Shown in pieces: positions 43,177 through 53,536 of a stretch of 54,186 nucleotides of DNA. The translations under genes and the position numbers were made by a program. The stretch comes from Psychrobacter sp. FME6 (GTDB lineage: Bacteria > Pseudomonadota > Gammaproteobacteria > Pseudomonadales > Moraxellaceae). Below the pieces are notes generated by a model. It did not search any database and was not told the DNA's origin. It saw nothing but the letters and a program-made list of their open reading frames with translations. The stretch covers positions 1-54,186 of the forward strand of contig NZ_RRYW01000011.1 in NCBI RefSeq assembly GCF_014861365.1. Direction: 5' to 3'. Position 1 is the first letter of the stretch. Every line of letters starts with the position of its first letter.

Positions 43177-44820
43177 ATGGGAAGTAAAAAACCAAGCGAC
43201 GCGACCAATGATATCGGGAAAGACACTCATACCGAAGTATCGAATAAAGAAAGCGGTCACGTGCCCAATCCCGAGCACACCGAAGGCAAAAACAAAAAAC
43301 AAAATATTGAGCAAACCCACGAACAAATCAAAGACGATGCCCTGTATCATCCTGATCTTATTAATCCACTTGATGATACGCGAATCGATATCAAATCTGG
43401 TTTTGCCAAGGACTCGCGCCGTTTAAAAAGCGATGACCATGAGTATGAGTATGATGCGGTTGTCCTAGGTGCAGGCCCTGCTGGTGAAGCGGCTGCCATG
43501 AAGTTGACCAAATCGGGTAAAAGAGTGGTGGTCATTGATCCGCGAGATCAAGTTGGTGGTAACTCTACTCATGTGGGCACTATCCCGAGTAAAGCACTAC
43601 GCCAATCGGTATTTAACTTGATTAACTTTCGCCGTGATCCTATGTTTGCCAATGCGATGGAGTATAAACAGGTTCCTCTAAACAAAGTGCTGGCCAATGC
43701 ACGAAAAGTTATTCGCAATCAAGTCGGTACGCATAAACGTTTTTATGAGCGTAACCGTATCGAAGTTATCCAAGGTTGGGCAAGTTTTGTCGATGCGCAT
43801 ACTTTACGTATCGAAACCGATGAAAATGTCTTTGAACAAATTACTTTTAATAAAGCCATTGTCACCGTCGGTAGCCGCCCATACCGCCCTGAAATCTTAG
43901 ACTTTAATCATCCGCGTGTTTTTGACTCTGATAAAATCCTACAAATGGATTATATCGTCAAAAAGATTATTATTTATGGTGCTGGGGTGATTGGTTGTGA
44001 GTACGCTTCTATCTTTACCGGTCTTGGTTATAAAGTTGATTTGATCAATAACCAAAACCAGCTACTAAGCTACTTAGATAGTGAAATCAGTGATGCTATC
44101 GCCCATGACTTTAGACAGTTCGGTGTGCTTATCCGCAGTAATGAAGAGATTGACCATCTTGAGACCCATGATGATTATGTCGTTCTGCATTTAAAGAGCG
44201 GTAAGCGCATCAAGTCTGATGCCATCCTTTGGTCGAATGGTCGCTCAGGTAACACCGAAGGGTTAAATTTAGAAGCCATCGGGCTTGAAGCCAATAGCCG
44301 TGGTCAGCTCAAAGTCGATGATACTTATTGTACTGAGATTAAAAATATTTATGCTGCGGGTGATGTTATCGGTTGGCCGTCGCTGGCTTCTGCTGCTTAT
44401 GATCAAGGTCGCTGTGCTGCCGCCTTTATGGTGGGTGATAGTGATGCCGAGCCAGTATCAAGCGTACCGACTGGTATTTATACGATTCCTGAAATCTCCA
44501 GCATTGGTAAGACTGAGCAAGAGCTGACGGATGAAAAGGTCCCTTATGAAGTGGGTCAGGCGTTCTTTAAGCACCTAGCACGGGCGCAGATTATTGGTGA
44601 ACGCTCGGGCGTTCTAAAAATATTATTCCATCGCGATACATTGGAGATTCTAGGCATTCATTGTTACGGCAACCATGCCTCAGAGATTATTCATATTGGC
44701 CAAGCGGTAATGAAGTGTAATGCGACGCTTGAGTATTTTGTGAATACGACCTTTAACTATCCAACGATGGCAGAAGCGTATCGCGTAGCAGCATTGAATG
44801 GTCTGAATCGTGTGTTCTAA
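43177..44820 (+). CDS. sthA: soluble pyridine nucleotide transhydrogenase with N-terminal extension
   Basis: 547 residues against about 465 in E. coli SthA. The flavoprotein begins near residue 91: [19 protein letters not shown], then [61 protein letters not shown] and the C-terminal dimer domain with [19 protein letters not shown]. The GTIPSKAL motif is typical of SthA; the Cys before THxGT in relatives is Ser here. It moves hydride between NADPH and NAD+ in the cytoplasm. The first 90 residues are charged, low-complexity and of no known domain. AGAGGA before the ATG supports this start. Confidence 0.9.
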   Translation: MGSKKPSDATNDIGKDTHTEVSNKESGHVPNPEHTEGKNKKQNIEQTHEQIKDDALYHPDLINPLDDTRIDIKSGFAKDSRRLKSDDHEYEYDAVVLGAGPAGEAAAMKLTKSGKRVVVIDPRDQVGGNSTHVGTIPSKALRQSVFNLINFRRDPMFANAMEYKQVPLNKVLANARKVIRNQVGTHKRFYERNRIEVIQGWASFVDAHTLRIETDENVFEQITFNKAIVTVGSRPYRPEILDFNHPRVFDSDKILQMDYIVKKIIIYGAGVIGCEYASIFTGLGYKVDLINNQNQLLSYLDSEISDAIAHDFRQFGVLIRSNEEIDHLETHDDYVVLHLKSGKRIKSDAILWSNGRSGNTEGLNLEAIGLEANSRGQLKVDDTYCTEIKNIYAAGDVIGWPSLASAAYDQGRCAAAFMVGDSDAEPVSSVPTGIYTIPEISSIGKTEQELTDEKVPYEVGQAFFKHLARAQIIGERSGVLKILFHRDTLEILGIHCYGNHASEIIHIGQAVMKCNATLEYFVNTTFNYPTMAEAYRVAALNGLNRVF

Positions 44821-44847
44821 ACATTAAAAAGCTGAAAGTTAGTGAAT

Positions 44848-44883
44848 AAAAAAGCGTCTGCAAATATTGCAGGCGCTTTTTTT
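44848..44883. terminator. bidirectional terminator between sthA and the export operon
   Basis: AAAAAAGCGTCTGCAA, loop, then TTGCAGGCGCTTTTTT form a strong stem with one wobble pair and U tracts on both strands, placed between the converging sthA and ABC-2 permease genes. Confidence 0.88.
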
Positions 44884-44938
44884 ACTTCAATACTTTTGCT
44901 TCAATACCTTAATATTTCGATGTTTCGATTGTCTTTGA

Positions 44939-46129
44939 TTATGCTGTTTTGTTATGTGAAGTCAATCTGCGAAACAATAGCAGTAATATAAAGTAAAGTA
45001 GCCATAACGCGGCAAGCGCATAAAAACCTGTCGCCACTTGCGTAACACTCGCGCCCATTTGATTGAGCTGGACAGAAGTGTTGATACCAGGCGTTGTTGG
45101 TATTAACCAACGTATGACTTGCAAAAACTCTGGAAGTTGATTGGCCGGCCACGGATAACCACTAACAAAAAACATTGGTAGTGAGCTAAAAATTAAGATT
45201 TGCATACTGCGCTCACGCTGACGAAACCAAAGCCCCAATACGCAACCGAGTGTCGCTACTGTCGGACAAAATAGCAGTAGAAATAATAGACTGCCAAGCA
45301 TGTTTTGTCCGCGTGGATAATGGTGCAGCTCGAACGCCCAGCCATAATAAAAGCAGCCAACCACAAAGCTAAGCATACTTAGCGCAGCAATACGGCCAAG
45401 CCAGCCGCGAATACTGGTTCTATGGCGACGTTGCTCATACCACGTGCCAATCAGCATTGCCGTCGACATCAAAAGGGTTTGCTGCAAAATAAGAATAGAC
45501 ACCGCGGGCACGACATAAGCGCCGTAGCCTTCCGTCTGATTGTATAAAGGAACAATCTTTAATGGCACCGCTTGGGTGTTGGCTGCTGCGGTCGCTGAAT
45601 AAGCCCCTTGCGCGACGCTTTTCTTAACTTCGATACCGGCTGATACGGTACTAACGGCCTGTAAAAACCCCAGTTGTACGTTTTTATTTAACAGAAAATA
45701 ACCACCATTGCCAAGCACGCTGACGCTAGCAGCTTTTCCAGATTGTACTTGCTGCTCAAGCCCACTAGGGACAATCATATAGCCCGCGATTTCATCAGCC
45801 CACATAGCTTCTTTGGCTTCTTGCTCATTCAAAAAGCGCTGCGTATCCAGCTGCGGGCTTGCGTTGGCATAACGGACGATGGTTTGCGATAAGTTACTAT
45901 TGTCTTTATCGATAATACCGACAGGCACATGATTCACGACTTCGGTAGAATACGGCCAAGGATAAAAGAAGCCATAGATAATAGGCGCAATCATTAATAG
46001 TAGTAATACGCCTTTATCAGAAAATATGTCTTTAATCGTTTGAAAAAAGCTGCCTAAAAATCCTTGAGTTGAAGGGGCCTTTTTTGAATCTGAGGTGGTA
46101 GTAGATAACTTATCTTTTGATGATGACAT
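44939..46129 (-). CDS. ABC-2 type permease (second)
   Basis: 396 residues. One hydrophobic segment near 35-55 (GVLLLLMIAPIIYGFFYPWP), a large extracytoplasmic domain (about 60-195), then five hydrophobic segments to the C-terminus. VPVGIIDKDNSNLSQTIVRY and FNEQEAKEAMWADEIAGYMI-type sequence are the family pattern of YhhJ/YbhR-like permeases. Its start overlaps the stop of the first permease by one base. It is the last gene of the operon. It should pair with the other permease as the membrane part of an exporter. Confidence 0.85.
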   Translation of the reverse strand: MSSSKDKLSTTTSDSKKAPSTQGFLGSFFQTIKDIFSDKGVLLLLMIAPIIYGFFYPWPYSTEVVNHVPVGIIDKDNSNLSQTIVRYANASPQLDTQRFLNEQEAKEAMWADEIAGYMIVPSGLEQQVQSGKAASVSVLGNGGYFLLNKNVQLGFLQAVSTVSAGIEVKKSVAQGAYSATAAANTQAVPLKIVPLYNQTEGYGAYVVPAVSILILQQTLLMSTAMLIGTWYEQRRHRTSIRGWLGRIAALSMLSFVVGCFYYGWAFELHHYPRGQNMLGSLLFLLLFCPTVATLGCVLGLWFRQRERSMQILIFSSLPMFFVSGYPWPANQLPEFLQVIRWLIPTTPGINTSVQLNQMGASVTQVATGFYALAALWLLYFILLLLFRRLTSHNKTA

Positions 46130-47442
46130 TAGCGTGCTCCCCAGCGTTCAGGATGCGCCAGCGCGCGTTTACTCAGTAAGGCGGTAAGGTACATAGTGAT
46201 AAGCGTCGCTATAGTAAGCCCGTAGACAATTGGTAGTGAGATGGCAACAGGTGCTTGCATTTGTAACTGGGCAATATGTAGCTTCAAATAATGGGTGAGC
46301 GGTAGGGCGTCCGACCAATGCTTGGCGCTGTCGCTGATAGCGATATAAGGAAAAGTGACCCCAGCAAATGCATAAGAAGGCGCTGAAATAAAACCAGTAG
46401 CTGACAGGCCCATACGCAACGAGAACGAGGTCAAAGTAAAGATAGCGCCAAGCCAAAATGACAACATCATCAGTAATACAAGACCGAAATAAGTGGCAAT
46501 GAGGGAGCTGATAGCCACTATTTGCTGCGGAGCTGCAAGCCACAGTGCCAGTATTGACCATATACTGTAAGCCAATGTTGGCCAAAAATACTTACCCAAC
46601 AAACCACTTAATAACACGAGAGTGCTGACTTGTCTAGATTTGACATCTTTAATAGGTATTGGGGGTTTATTGTCATTACTTTGGACGTTTCCATCCCCTA
46701 GAACAGCTGCTTTATTTTCTTCAATCTGTGCTAAATCAGGGCGACCAGTATCAATAAAGTCGTACCAACGACCGATTCGCTTATCTCGTAATTCACGCCC
46801 AATCGTCGTGGCTCCAATGACCATTGCCAAAATATGTAACAGGGCAGGAATGACGGTCGATGCCAAAAACTGCTGGTAATCGGTGGCTGCATTAAACAAA
46901 CTGATGCGCTGAATGCCGACAGGTGAGTAATTAATCGCCGCTTGGGATGGCGCCATTCCTTGCTTCACCAGACGTTGTATCTCCACACCGGCTGATAGCG
47001 TTGCGATAACTGATTGAACACTGGTTTGAATGATGCCTGAGTGGGTGCCGTATTGAGCGTTTACTTGCAGCACGATAGGCGAAGGCTTACTTGAGGAGAT
47101 ATTGCGAGAGAAATCCTCGGGAATAATCACCACGGCATAGATATCACGTTGCAAGATAGCGGATTCTGCAGCAGCTGGCGAGTGATAAAGCTGTTTGACG
47201 GTTAGGTTAGGATTGGCTTCCAAATAACGCACAGCGGTATTGGCGACAGGACCCCGATCATTATCAATGACTCCAATGGGCAAATCTGTGATTTGTATTT
47301 GTGAAAAAATCCACCAAATCAATAGCACGGTGAGGAATGGTATCCAAACCACCATGCTAAAATCCCAAGGATTTTTGGCTAAAAAACGACGCTCGTAGGC
47401 AGCACTACGTACAAATGCTTCACCTAGTCTAATCAGGCGCAT
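46129..47442 (-). CDS. ABC-2 type permease (first)
   Basis: 437 residues. One hydrophobic segment near 28-48 (FSMVVWIPFLTVLLIWWIF), an outer domain with LPIGVIDNDRGPVANTAVRY and IYAVVIIPEDFSRNI, and about five C-terminal hydrophobic segments. A cytoplasmic insertion near 230-270 is polar and variable. It is similar in plan to the second permease, so the two form a heterodimer. The gene is 3 bp after the HlyD gene. No nucleotide-binding gene is found in the operon or elsewhere in the window. Confidence 0.85.
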   Translation of the reverse strand: MRLIRLGEAFVRSAAYERRFLAKNPWDFSMVVWIPFLTVLLIWWIFSQIQITDLPIGVIDNDRGPVANTAVRYLEANPNLTVKQLYHSPAAAESAILQRDIYAVVIIPEDFSRNISSSKPSPIVLQVNAQYGTHSGIIQTSVQSVIATLSAGVEIQRLVKQGMAPSQAAINYSPVGIQRISLFNAATDYQQFLASTVIPALLHILAMVIGATTIGRELRDKRIGRWYDFIDTGRPDLAQIEENKAAVLGDGNVQSNDNKPPIPIKDVKSRQVSTLVLLSGLLGKYFWPTLAYSIWSILALWLAAPQQIVAISSLIATYFGLVLLMMLSFWLGAIFTLTSFSLRMGLSATGFISAPSYAFAGVTFPYIAISDSAKHWSDALPLTHYLKLHIAQLQMQAPVAISLPIVYGLTIATLITMYLTALLSKRALAHPERWGAR

Positions 47443-47445
47443 GGC

Positions 47446-48654
47446 TTACTCTTGGGTCTGATTAACAGGGGTTGAATTGAGACGTACAACCACGCTCATA
47501 CCCGAGCGAATCCGCCTATCGGGAGAGGTTGGTCGCGCTTTAATCTCAAAGGTGCGAACATCAAAACCATCGTCATTATTGGTCGGGCGCCAAGTGGCAA
47601 AGTCAGATAACGTCGAGGTAGCATATACCGTAAACTGCTTGGTATAAGGTTTCTCAGGTGACGATAAAGCAGGGATAGTGCCCATAAATCGTTGACCAAT
47701 CGCAAATTGATTAAGGTGCGTTTCAGTGACGTTTAACACTACCCATTGTTCATCGGTATTGACCAAAGTAAGCAGAGGGACGCCTTGACCAATCACTTCT
47801 CCAGCGCTGACAATAACATTGTCCACGATACCAGCAATAGGGCTTCTTAGGTTGGCTTCTTCTTTTGCGACCAGCGCCTCTTCGAGCTTGGCATCGACTT
47901 GGGCTACTTGTGCGGTTGCTGCAGACTTATCTTCACTGCGAGCACCTTCTTTCGCCAAATCATACTGTAACCGAGCGGCTTCAGTCTGGTCTTGTGTGGC
48001 TTGATACTGCGCATAGGCCTCATCGCGTTTTTGCCGTGCCATTAGGCCTTCTTCGTACAGACGATTGACCCGCTGATAGGTGTTTTCGGCCAAATCAGAC
48101 GCCGCTTTATTGGCTTGCCACGCCGCTTTTGCTTGGGCAATTTCTTGTGGGCGGGCACCGTTTTCTGCTTTATCGAGCTGGCTTTGTGCCATTTGTTTAC
48201 CGGCACGTGCTTGATTGATCTTGGCGTTAATCTCAGGCGAGTCCATCTCGATCAGTTGCTGGCCAATTGTCACTGCCTCACCTTCTTTGACCAGAATTTG
48301 TGCAATACGCCCTGGAACTTTTGCCCCGATAGACGTTTGCTGCATTTGCATCTGTCCTTGCAAAGTAACTACTTTAGGCTCGCTATGTTGGTTACTTTTA
48401 TATAGACCATAAGCAATGAAGCCCAAGACGATTAGAGCCACCAGTACCAAAACCATCTTTTTAATCTTCGCAGGCTTGTCAGTTTTTGCTGGATTGCGCT
48501 TATAACTGGGCACTGTTTGCTCTGGCTCAATATCGGTTGTATTGACCACAGGATCAGTAGACAACTGCTCATTATCAGTATTACCCGATTCTAATGATTG
48601 GTCTGAGTCGTTTAATTTACGTGCGTCGTCTGATTCGTTGCTAGATTCAGTCAT
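47446..48654 (-). CDS. HlyD/EmrA-family periplasmic adaptor
   Basis: 402 residues. A polar N-terminal tail of about 65 residues, a membrane segment at about 68-88 (MVLVLVALIVLGFIAYGLYK), then a biotinyl-like domain (GAKVPGRIAQILVKEGEAVT), a long coiled coil of helices (about 140-255, with many Lys, Gln, Ala), the second half LRSPIAGIVDNVIVSAGEVI and a beta-barrel segment. It links the inner-membrane permeases to the TolC-type channel. It is the second gene of the four-gene operon. Confidence 0.9.
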   Translation of the reverse strand: MTESSNESDDARKLNDSDQSLESGNTDNEQLSTDPVVNTTDIEPEQTVPSYKRNPAKTDKPAKIKKMVLVLVALIVLGFIAYGLYKSNQHSEPKVVTLQGQMQMQQTSIGAKVPGRIAQILVKEGEAVTIGQQLIEMDSPEINAKINQARAGKQMAQSQLDKAENGARPQEIAQAKAAWQANKAASDLAENTYQRVNRLYEEGLMARQKRDEAYAQYQATQDQTEAARLQYDLAKEGARSEDKSAATAQVAQVDAKLEEALVAKEEANLRSPIAGIVDNVIVSAGEVIGQGVPLLTLVNTDEQWVVLNVTETHLNQFAIGQRFMGTIPALSSPEKPYTKQFTVYATSTLSDFATWRPTNNDDGFDVRTFEIKARPTSPDRRIRSGMSVVVRLNSTPVNQTQE

Positions 48655-48743
48655 GACAGTGAGATTCCTAAGGCAATAAAATCGGTAATAAGCAAAATAA
48701 GTCGTGTGTTGTCTGATTTTTTTAAAATGATAAACGAGCTGTG

Positions 48744-50420
48744 TTATTTTTCATATAAGGTCGGTAGTTGAATATCCGCAGCATTGAGATAAGTATTAAA
48801 GGCGAGCGGTGTGCCGCAGCTTTGCATGAGGGCGGCGAGTGACTGTACATAAGTATTCGCCGCTTGCGCTTGTTCGGTGCGCGCTTTGAGCGACTGCGTT
48901 TGTGCTTGGACGACCTCGATTGGCGTATTAACGCCTTCTTGAAGCCCCAAACGACGCAAACGTAATACTTCAGCAGCCAAATCCACGTTACTTTGTAATG
49001 CCTGATAACGAGATTGGGCATTGTTTACATCGTGCCAGTTTTTCTCGACCAGCAATAATAAGTTGTCACTAACTTCAATTTCAGACAAATCGGCTTGACG
49101 TACCTTGGCATTACTCGATGCTAGTGAGGCCGTTTTATCGAGTCCGCCCCACAGCTTCCAGCTTGCAGATATGCCTGCTACCCAGCTGGGGTCTTTTTCA
49201 ACTTGTCCATAGCCGTATAACATGACAGTAGGTTTGTAACCTGTATCTGATAGCGCATGTAACTGCTGAGCCTGAGCACGTTTGGCGGCGACTTTTTGTA
49301 GACCGGGATGATTGGTGAGTGCCAAGTCCTGAAAGTAATTCACATCTGGTAGAGGGCGGCTGGAAACAAATAGCGGCGTCGAGGGTTTGATGCGATACTC
49401 AGTACGCAATAGACGCTGTAAAGCTATCATTGCGAGGCGTGCATCGTTATTGGCATTGACCGACTCGCTTTTTGCATCGGCAAGGGCGGATTTTGCTTCT
49501 AAGCGATCAACACGGGAGATAAAACCTTCTTCAAAAAGCCGCTGCGCCATATGGTCGGTCTGCTGCAAGGTATCATAGGCATCGTCGCGTAAATAGGCGG
49601 CAATGATGGCCAACTGTGCCTTAAAGTAACGTTCAATCAAGGTGTTATAAAGCTCGTTTTTATCTAAGATACTGTCGGCGACGGCTTCTTGGGTACGGGC
49701 ATTAGAGGCGCCTGTCAAAGCAGTCGTGCGTCCAGCGGTATAAATAGGCCAAACCACGCCAAGTCCTGCGCCAGTTGTTGATCCTGAATGCTTTAAATTG
49801 TAAGAGTCTGGTAGGCGATCACCGACCAGTTCACCGAAATTAGGTAACTCTGGAATAGGAGGAATGACGCTATCAACATTATTATTAATGTCGTTGACGA
49901 TGCCGTTTTTGAGCGTCGATAAATCGATATCCGTGTCTAAGTTGTAGGCATTGGCCGATACTTGAGCGAATACTAGCGGATTGTCTATGGTTTTGAGGGC
50001 GTCAGTTTCAAACTCACTAGAGGCAATCGCTGCTTGATTGGCGGCGATTTTTGGTGACACTTGCAATAAAACATTTTGCGCTTGTTCAAGACTTAACAAG
50101 CTAGACACTTCTAACGGATAACTGTTATCAATACTTTTGTGAGTGATGGGATCGATAAGAGTACTCAAGTCAGGCTGTCGCTCAGCGTTTTCGCTCTCAA
50201 TAGTTGTAACAGTTGGGCTGTCTTGAGTGCCAATTTTTTGACTGTCATTTTGACTGTAATTTTGATGATTGGCATCGACAATCTGTGTCACATTGTCTGC
50301 TGTCAGCGCATTTTGTGATTTAATCGTATTATCGTTAGCACTTGCGAAGGGTGCTATCGTTAAGCTCATGAACGTAATCGTCAGCACAGCAGTAGACAGA
50401 GTCGATAAAGCAAATTTCAT
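48744..50420 (-). CDS. TolC-family outer-membrane efflux protein
   Basis: 558 residues. Signal peptide MKFALSTLSTAVLTITFMSL, ending near FASA (about residue 28). A polar stretch of about 65 residues precedes the first TolC repeat (SLEQAQNVLLQVSPKIAANQ). The second repeat (LALTNHPGLQKVAAKRAQAQ) follows, and the end has RRLGLQEGVNTPIEVVQAQT. It forms a trimeric outer-membrane and periplasmic tunnel. First gene of the operon, 89 bp before the adaptor gene. Substrate cannot be read from the sequence. Confidence 0.9.
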   Translation of the reverse strand: MKFALSTLSTAVLTITFMSLTIAPFASANDNTIKSQNALTADNVTQIVDANHQNYSQNDSQKIGTQDSPTVTTIESENAERQPDLSTLIDPITHKSIDNSYPLEVSSLLSLEQAQNVLLQVSPKIAANQAAIASSEFETDALKTIDNPLVFAQVSANAYNLDTDIDLSTLKNGIVNDINNNVDSVIPPIPELPNFGELVGDRLPDSYNLKHSGSTTGAGLGVVWPIYTAGRTTALTGASNARTQEAVADSILDKNELYNTLIERYFKAQLAIIAAYLRDDAYDTLQQTDHMAQRLFEEGFISRVDRLEAKSALADAKSESVNANNDARLAMIALQRLLRTEYRIKPSTPLFVSSRPLPDVNYFQDLALTNHPGLQKVAAKRAQAQQLHALSDTGYKPTVMLYGYGQVEKDPSWVAGISASWKLWGGLDKTASLASSNAKVRQADLSEIEVSDNLLLLVEKNWHDVNNAQSRYQALQSNVDLAAEVLRLRRLGLQEGVNTPIEVVQAQTQSLKARTEQAQAANTYVQSLAALMQSCGTPLAFNTYLNAADIQLPTLYEK

Positions 50421-50838
50421 AAGTCACATAAGCCATTAATTAGAATGCAAAGTATTTAAAGTCAGCACAGTAAAGAAGTCTGTTATCCGTCACGCTGAGT
50501 ATCAAACAGAATAAGTGTCGAAAATACCCATCGTTGACATAAGAACAGGCCCTAATTATTAACATCGGTGGTTGTTATAAGCTGCCACTGATAAAGCGAG
50601 GGCCATATTATAAACGATTAACAGACACTAAAAATACATTATTGATAACAAAGTATACACTGTAGTGCCACAATGGTGACGGGTCAATGCTCAGTATTTG
50701 CTTGTTTTACGTTGTGTCGACATTGTTTTTATGTTAGCTAACTATTTTTATATCAAATAATAACCTCATTTATAACAGTAGTACGTGGTTACCAACCAAA
50801 CTGCCAACGTATCGATTTTATTTAGTACTGCCTATATC

Positions 50839-50877
50839 AAAGGCTCGAGATTGAATTGCTTTTAGGTCTGAGCCTTT
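50839..50877. promoter_or_regulatory. inverted repeat upstream of glpK
   Basis: AAAGGCTC (50839-50846) and GAGCCTTT (50870-50877) are perfect inverted repeats 23 bp apart, about 80 bp before glpK, with a few more partly paired bases inside. There is no T tract after it, so it is not a clear terminator; it could be a leader hairpin or an operator. The rest of the 536-bp gap between tolC and glpK holds nothing I can support. Confidence 0.35.
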
Positions 50878-50956
50878 CATTACACGATGGTTCATGAGCC
50901 ATAGATAAGACTGTTGTATGCTATAAAAGTAAATAAAACAAGATAGGATGTGAGCG

Positions 50957-52558
50957 ATGGCAGGATATATTTTGGCATTAGATCAAGGGACGACGTCGAG
51001 TCGAGCGATACTATACGATGACCACGCCCGTCCAATTAAAATAGCGCAGCAACCCACAACGTTAAAAACTCCACAAGCAGGCTTCGTTGAGCAAGATGCC
51101 CAGCAAATTTGGCAAACACAAATAAGCTGTGCCCATGATGTGATTAATCAGGCGGGACTGCTTGCGACCGATGTCAGTGGTATTGCGATTACCAATCAGC
51201 GTGAGTCTATTGTTATTTGGGATAAGCAAACAGGCAAGCCGCTGGCACCTGCTATTATTTGGCAAGACAGACGTACCGCCAGCTATTGTAAAACGCTCGC
51301 TGCTGAAAGTATTACTGGGGCTACCAAAGCCCGCGACAATAATCACGATGATATGGCAAGCGAAGTGCAACGTATCACAGGTCTGCGCCTAGACCCGTAC
51401 TTTAGTGCCAGTAAAATCGCTTGGTTTTTAGAAAATGATCCCAAACTGAGCGTGCGCGCCAACAAGGGTGAGATAGCGGTTGGCACTATAGATAGTTGGC
51501 TTATATATAAGCTAACAGGCGGCGAGCATGTCATCGATGTGACCAATGCTTCTCGTACCTTATTATATGATATACACAAGCTGGCATGGTCAGAGGAGCT
51601 GTGCGCTCGTTTTGCGATACCTATGAATATTTTACCTAATGTGTTGCCCTCTGACGGCGACTTTGGCAAAACCAAAAAAGGACTGTTTGCCAAGCAAATC
51701 CCCATTCATGCGGTATTGGGTGACCAGCAAGCGGCATTGTTTGGACAAGGCTGCCTCGATGCTGGCATGGCAAAGAATACGTATGGTACAGGTTGCTTCA
51801 TGCTGATGAATATTGGTCAGACCCCTAAACTTAGCGAACATAAGTTATTGACGACCATCGCATGGCAACGAAAATCAGCGCCAACGCGCCAAGAAAATCT
51901 ATCGTTTGAGCAAATTGTACAATCAGGAAAGCGTATGCTACAGCCACCAAAAAAGGAAGTTACTTATGCCTTGGAGGGGAGTGTGTTTATGGCAGGAGCC
52001 ATCGTTCAATGGTTGCGTGATAATCTAGGAATGATTCAAAAAAGTAGTGAAATCGAAGAGTTAGCGCGGCAAGTTGATAGCAGTGAGGGTGTGGTCATGC
52101 TGCCGGCATTTACAGGTCTGGGTGCGCCTTACTGGCGTTCGGATATCAGCGCCAGTATTACAGGTATGAGCCGCGGTACAACCAAAGCTCACATTGCCCG
52201 AGCAGCACTAGAGGCTGTGGCGTACCAAACTTATGATGTGCTTATTGCCATGCAAAAAGACAGTCCGCATCCACTCACCGAGCTCAGAGTAGATGGCGGC
52301 GCTGCAAACAATGACTTGCTCATGCAGTTCCAAGCAGACCTACTCGATGTGCCGGTGCTGCGCCCTAGAGATACAGAGATTACAGCTAAAGGTGCCGCGT
52401 TATTGGCAGGTTTGAAAACCGGCTTATACGATGAAGCAACCATGAAAGCGTCATGGCAAGTTGACCGGATTTTCGAGCCTACAATGTCTGCCGATATCCG
52501 TGAGCAACATCTTAATAAGTGGCAACAAGCCATCGATAGAGCATTGAAAGTGATATAA
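50957..52558 (+). CDS. glpK: glycerol kinase
   Basis: 533 residues against about 500 in E. coli GlpK. N-terminal YILALDQGTTSSRAILYDD (phosphate 1), GFVEQDAQQIW, NQRESIVIWDKQTGKPLAPA, IIWQDRRTA, VGTIDSWLIYKLTGGEHVID, DQQAALFGQGC, KNTYGTGCFMLMN and LRVDGGAANNDLLMQFQAD are GlpK landmarks. Small insertions (near 116-130 and 300-335) account for the extra length. It phosphorylates glycerol to sn-glycerol 3-phosphate. The usual neighbours glpF and glpD are not in the window. AGGA precedes the ATG. Confidence 0.95.
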   Translation: MAGYILALDQGTTSSRAILYDDHARPIKIAQQPTTLKTPQAGFVEQDAQQIWQTQISCAHDVINQAGLLATDVSGIAITNQRESIVIWDKQTGKPLAPAIIWQDRRTASYCKTLAAESITGATKARDNNHDDMASEVQRITGLRLDPYFSASKIAWFLENDPKLSVRANKGEIAVGTIDSWLIYKLTGGEHVIDVTNASRTLLYDIHKLAWSEELCARFAIPMNILPNVLPSDGDFGKTKKGLFAKQIPIHAVLGDQQAALFGQGCLDAGMAKNTYGTGCFMLMNIGQTPKLSEHKLLTTIAWQRKSAPTRQENLSFEQIVQSGKRMLQPPKKEVTYALEGSVFMAGAIVQWLRDNLGMIQKSSEIEELARQVDSSEGVVMLPAFTGLGAPYWRSDISASITGMSRGTTKAHIARAALEAVAYQTYDVLIAMQKDSPHPLTELRVDGGAANNDLLMQFQADLLDVPVLRPRDTEITAKGAALLAGLKTGLYDEATMKASWQVDRIFEPTMSADIREQHLNKWQQAIDRALKVI

Positions 52559-52858
52559 ATGGGTGAGCAATTACATTAAATCAGTGTAACAAAACAATTA
52601 AAAATTACTTAAAATGTGGTGCTACCTTACAAAATCGTTATACAAATACAAGCTGTAACGCAAGACAGTCGTAATTTGGACACAGTTTACATAACCGGTC
52701 TATCGGTCAGTACCTACAAATTTCTATACTTTAGATGACTTAAACAAGACCGCTGGTTTTTAACGCTTACTATTTGTAGAACTTGATAACTTGGCGTTAA
52801 GTTAAAAGGCTAGTACTCAATAAATTTAATATATAAAAAATAATTTAAGGATAATATT

Positions 52859-53536
52859 ATGAATAACGATGGCCGCGTTACAGACCCTGAAAATCGTGTC
52901 ATTACTGATGACTACCTTGAAGCAGGTGATAAAGAGCGAATTATTGATGATAACGAACGTCGAGCAACGGGTAGTGATCATACGATCGACAATAGAGTAA
53001 TCAGACATGAAGAGGACAATATCATAGAAGACCATGATGCTATTGATCGTGGCGCTGTGAAGCACATGACTAAAGAATCGAAAAAAGATTTGAATGCTGA
53101 CGTGATCACAGGTGAGCCAGGCTCACACCCAGTAGGCACAGGTATAGGCGGTGTAGGCGGTGCAGCGGCAGGTGCGGCTATTGGTACCATGGCAGGCCCA
53201 TTAGGTACATTAATTGGTGGTGCTATTGGTGCTATCGTTGGCGGCGGCGCAGGTCATGCAGCCGCAGAAGCAATCGATCCGACACGTGAAGAAGCTTACT
53301 GGCGTGCAGAGTATGCCAACGCTGATTACTACAAAGAAGGTTACGACTTTGACCGTGATTTACATCCAGCTTATGCAGTAGGGTATGCCAATCGCGCGCG
53401 TTATCCTGCAGATGCACGTTTTGAAGACCATGAAGCGGACTTAGAGCGCTCTTGGCATGAAGTGAAAGGTGAGTCACGTATGGAATGGAATGATGCGCGT
53501 AGAGCATCACGTGATGCTTGGAACCGTGTATCATGA
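52859..53536 (+). CDS. glycine-zipper protein of unknown function
   Basis: 225 residues. A very acidic, hydrophilic N-terminal half (about 1-95, many Asp, Glu, Arg) precedes a Gly/Ala-rich segment GTGIGGVGGAAAGAAIGTMA, GPLGTLIGGAIGAIVGGGAG (about 97-140), a glycine zipper that can pack in or on membranes. After AEAIDPTREEAYWRAEYANA comes a C-terminal part rich in Tyr, Asp, Arg and Trp. There is no signal peptide. Similar proteins in Acinetobacter and other proteobacteria are stress-linked in annotation, which is memory only. AAGGA is 8 bp upstream; a strong terminator follows. Confidence 0.7.
   Translation: MNNDGRVTDPENRVITDDYLEAGDKERIIDDNERRATGSDHTIDNRVIRHEEDNIIEDHDAIDRGAVKHMTKESKKDLNADVITGEPGSHPVGTGIGGVGGAAAGAAIGTMAGPLGTLIGGAIGAIVGGGAGHAAAEAIDPTREEAYWRAEYANADYYKEGYDFDRDLHPAYAVGYANRARYPADARFEDHEADLERSWHEVKGESRMEWNDARRASRDAWNRVS

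Noticed and set aside
43138..43350. Minus-strand hydrophobic frame opposite the start of sthA
   Set aside because: Its hydrophobic appearance is the antisense of Lys/Glu-rich codons in the SthA extension; there is no ribosome binding site.
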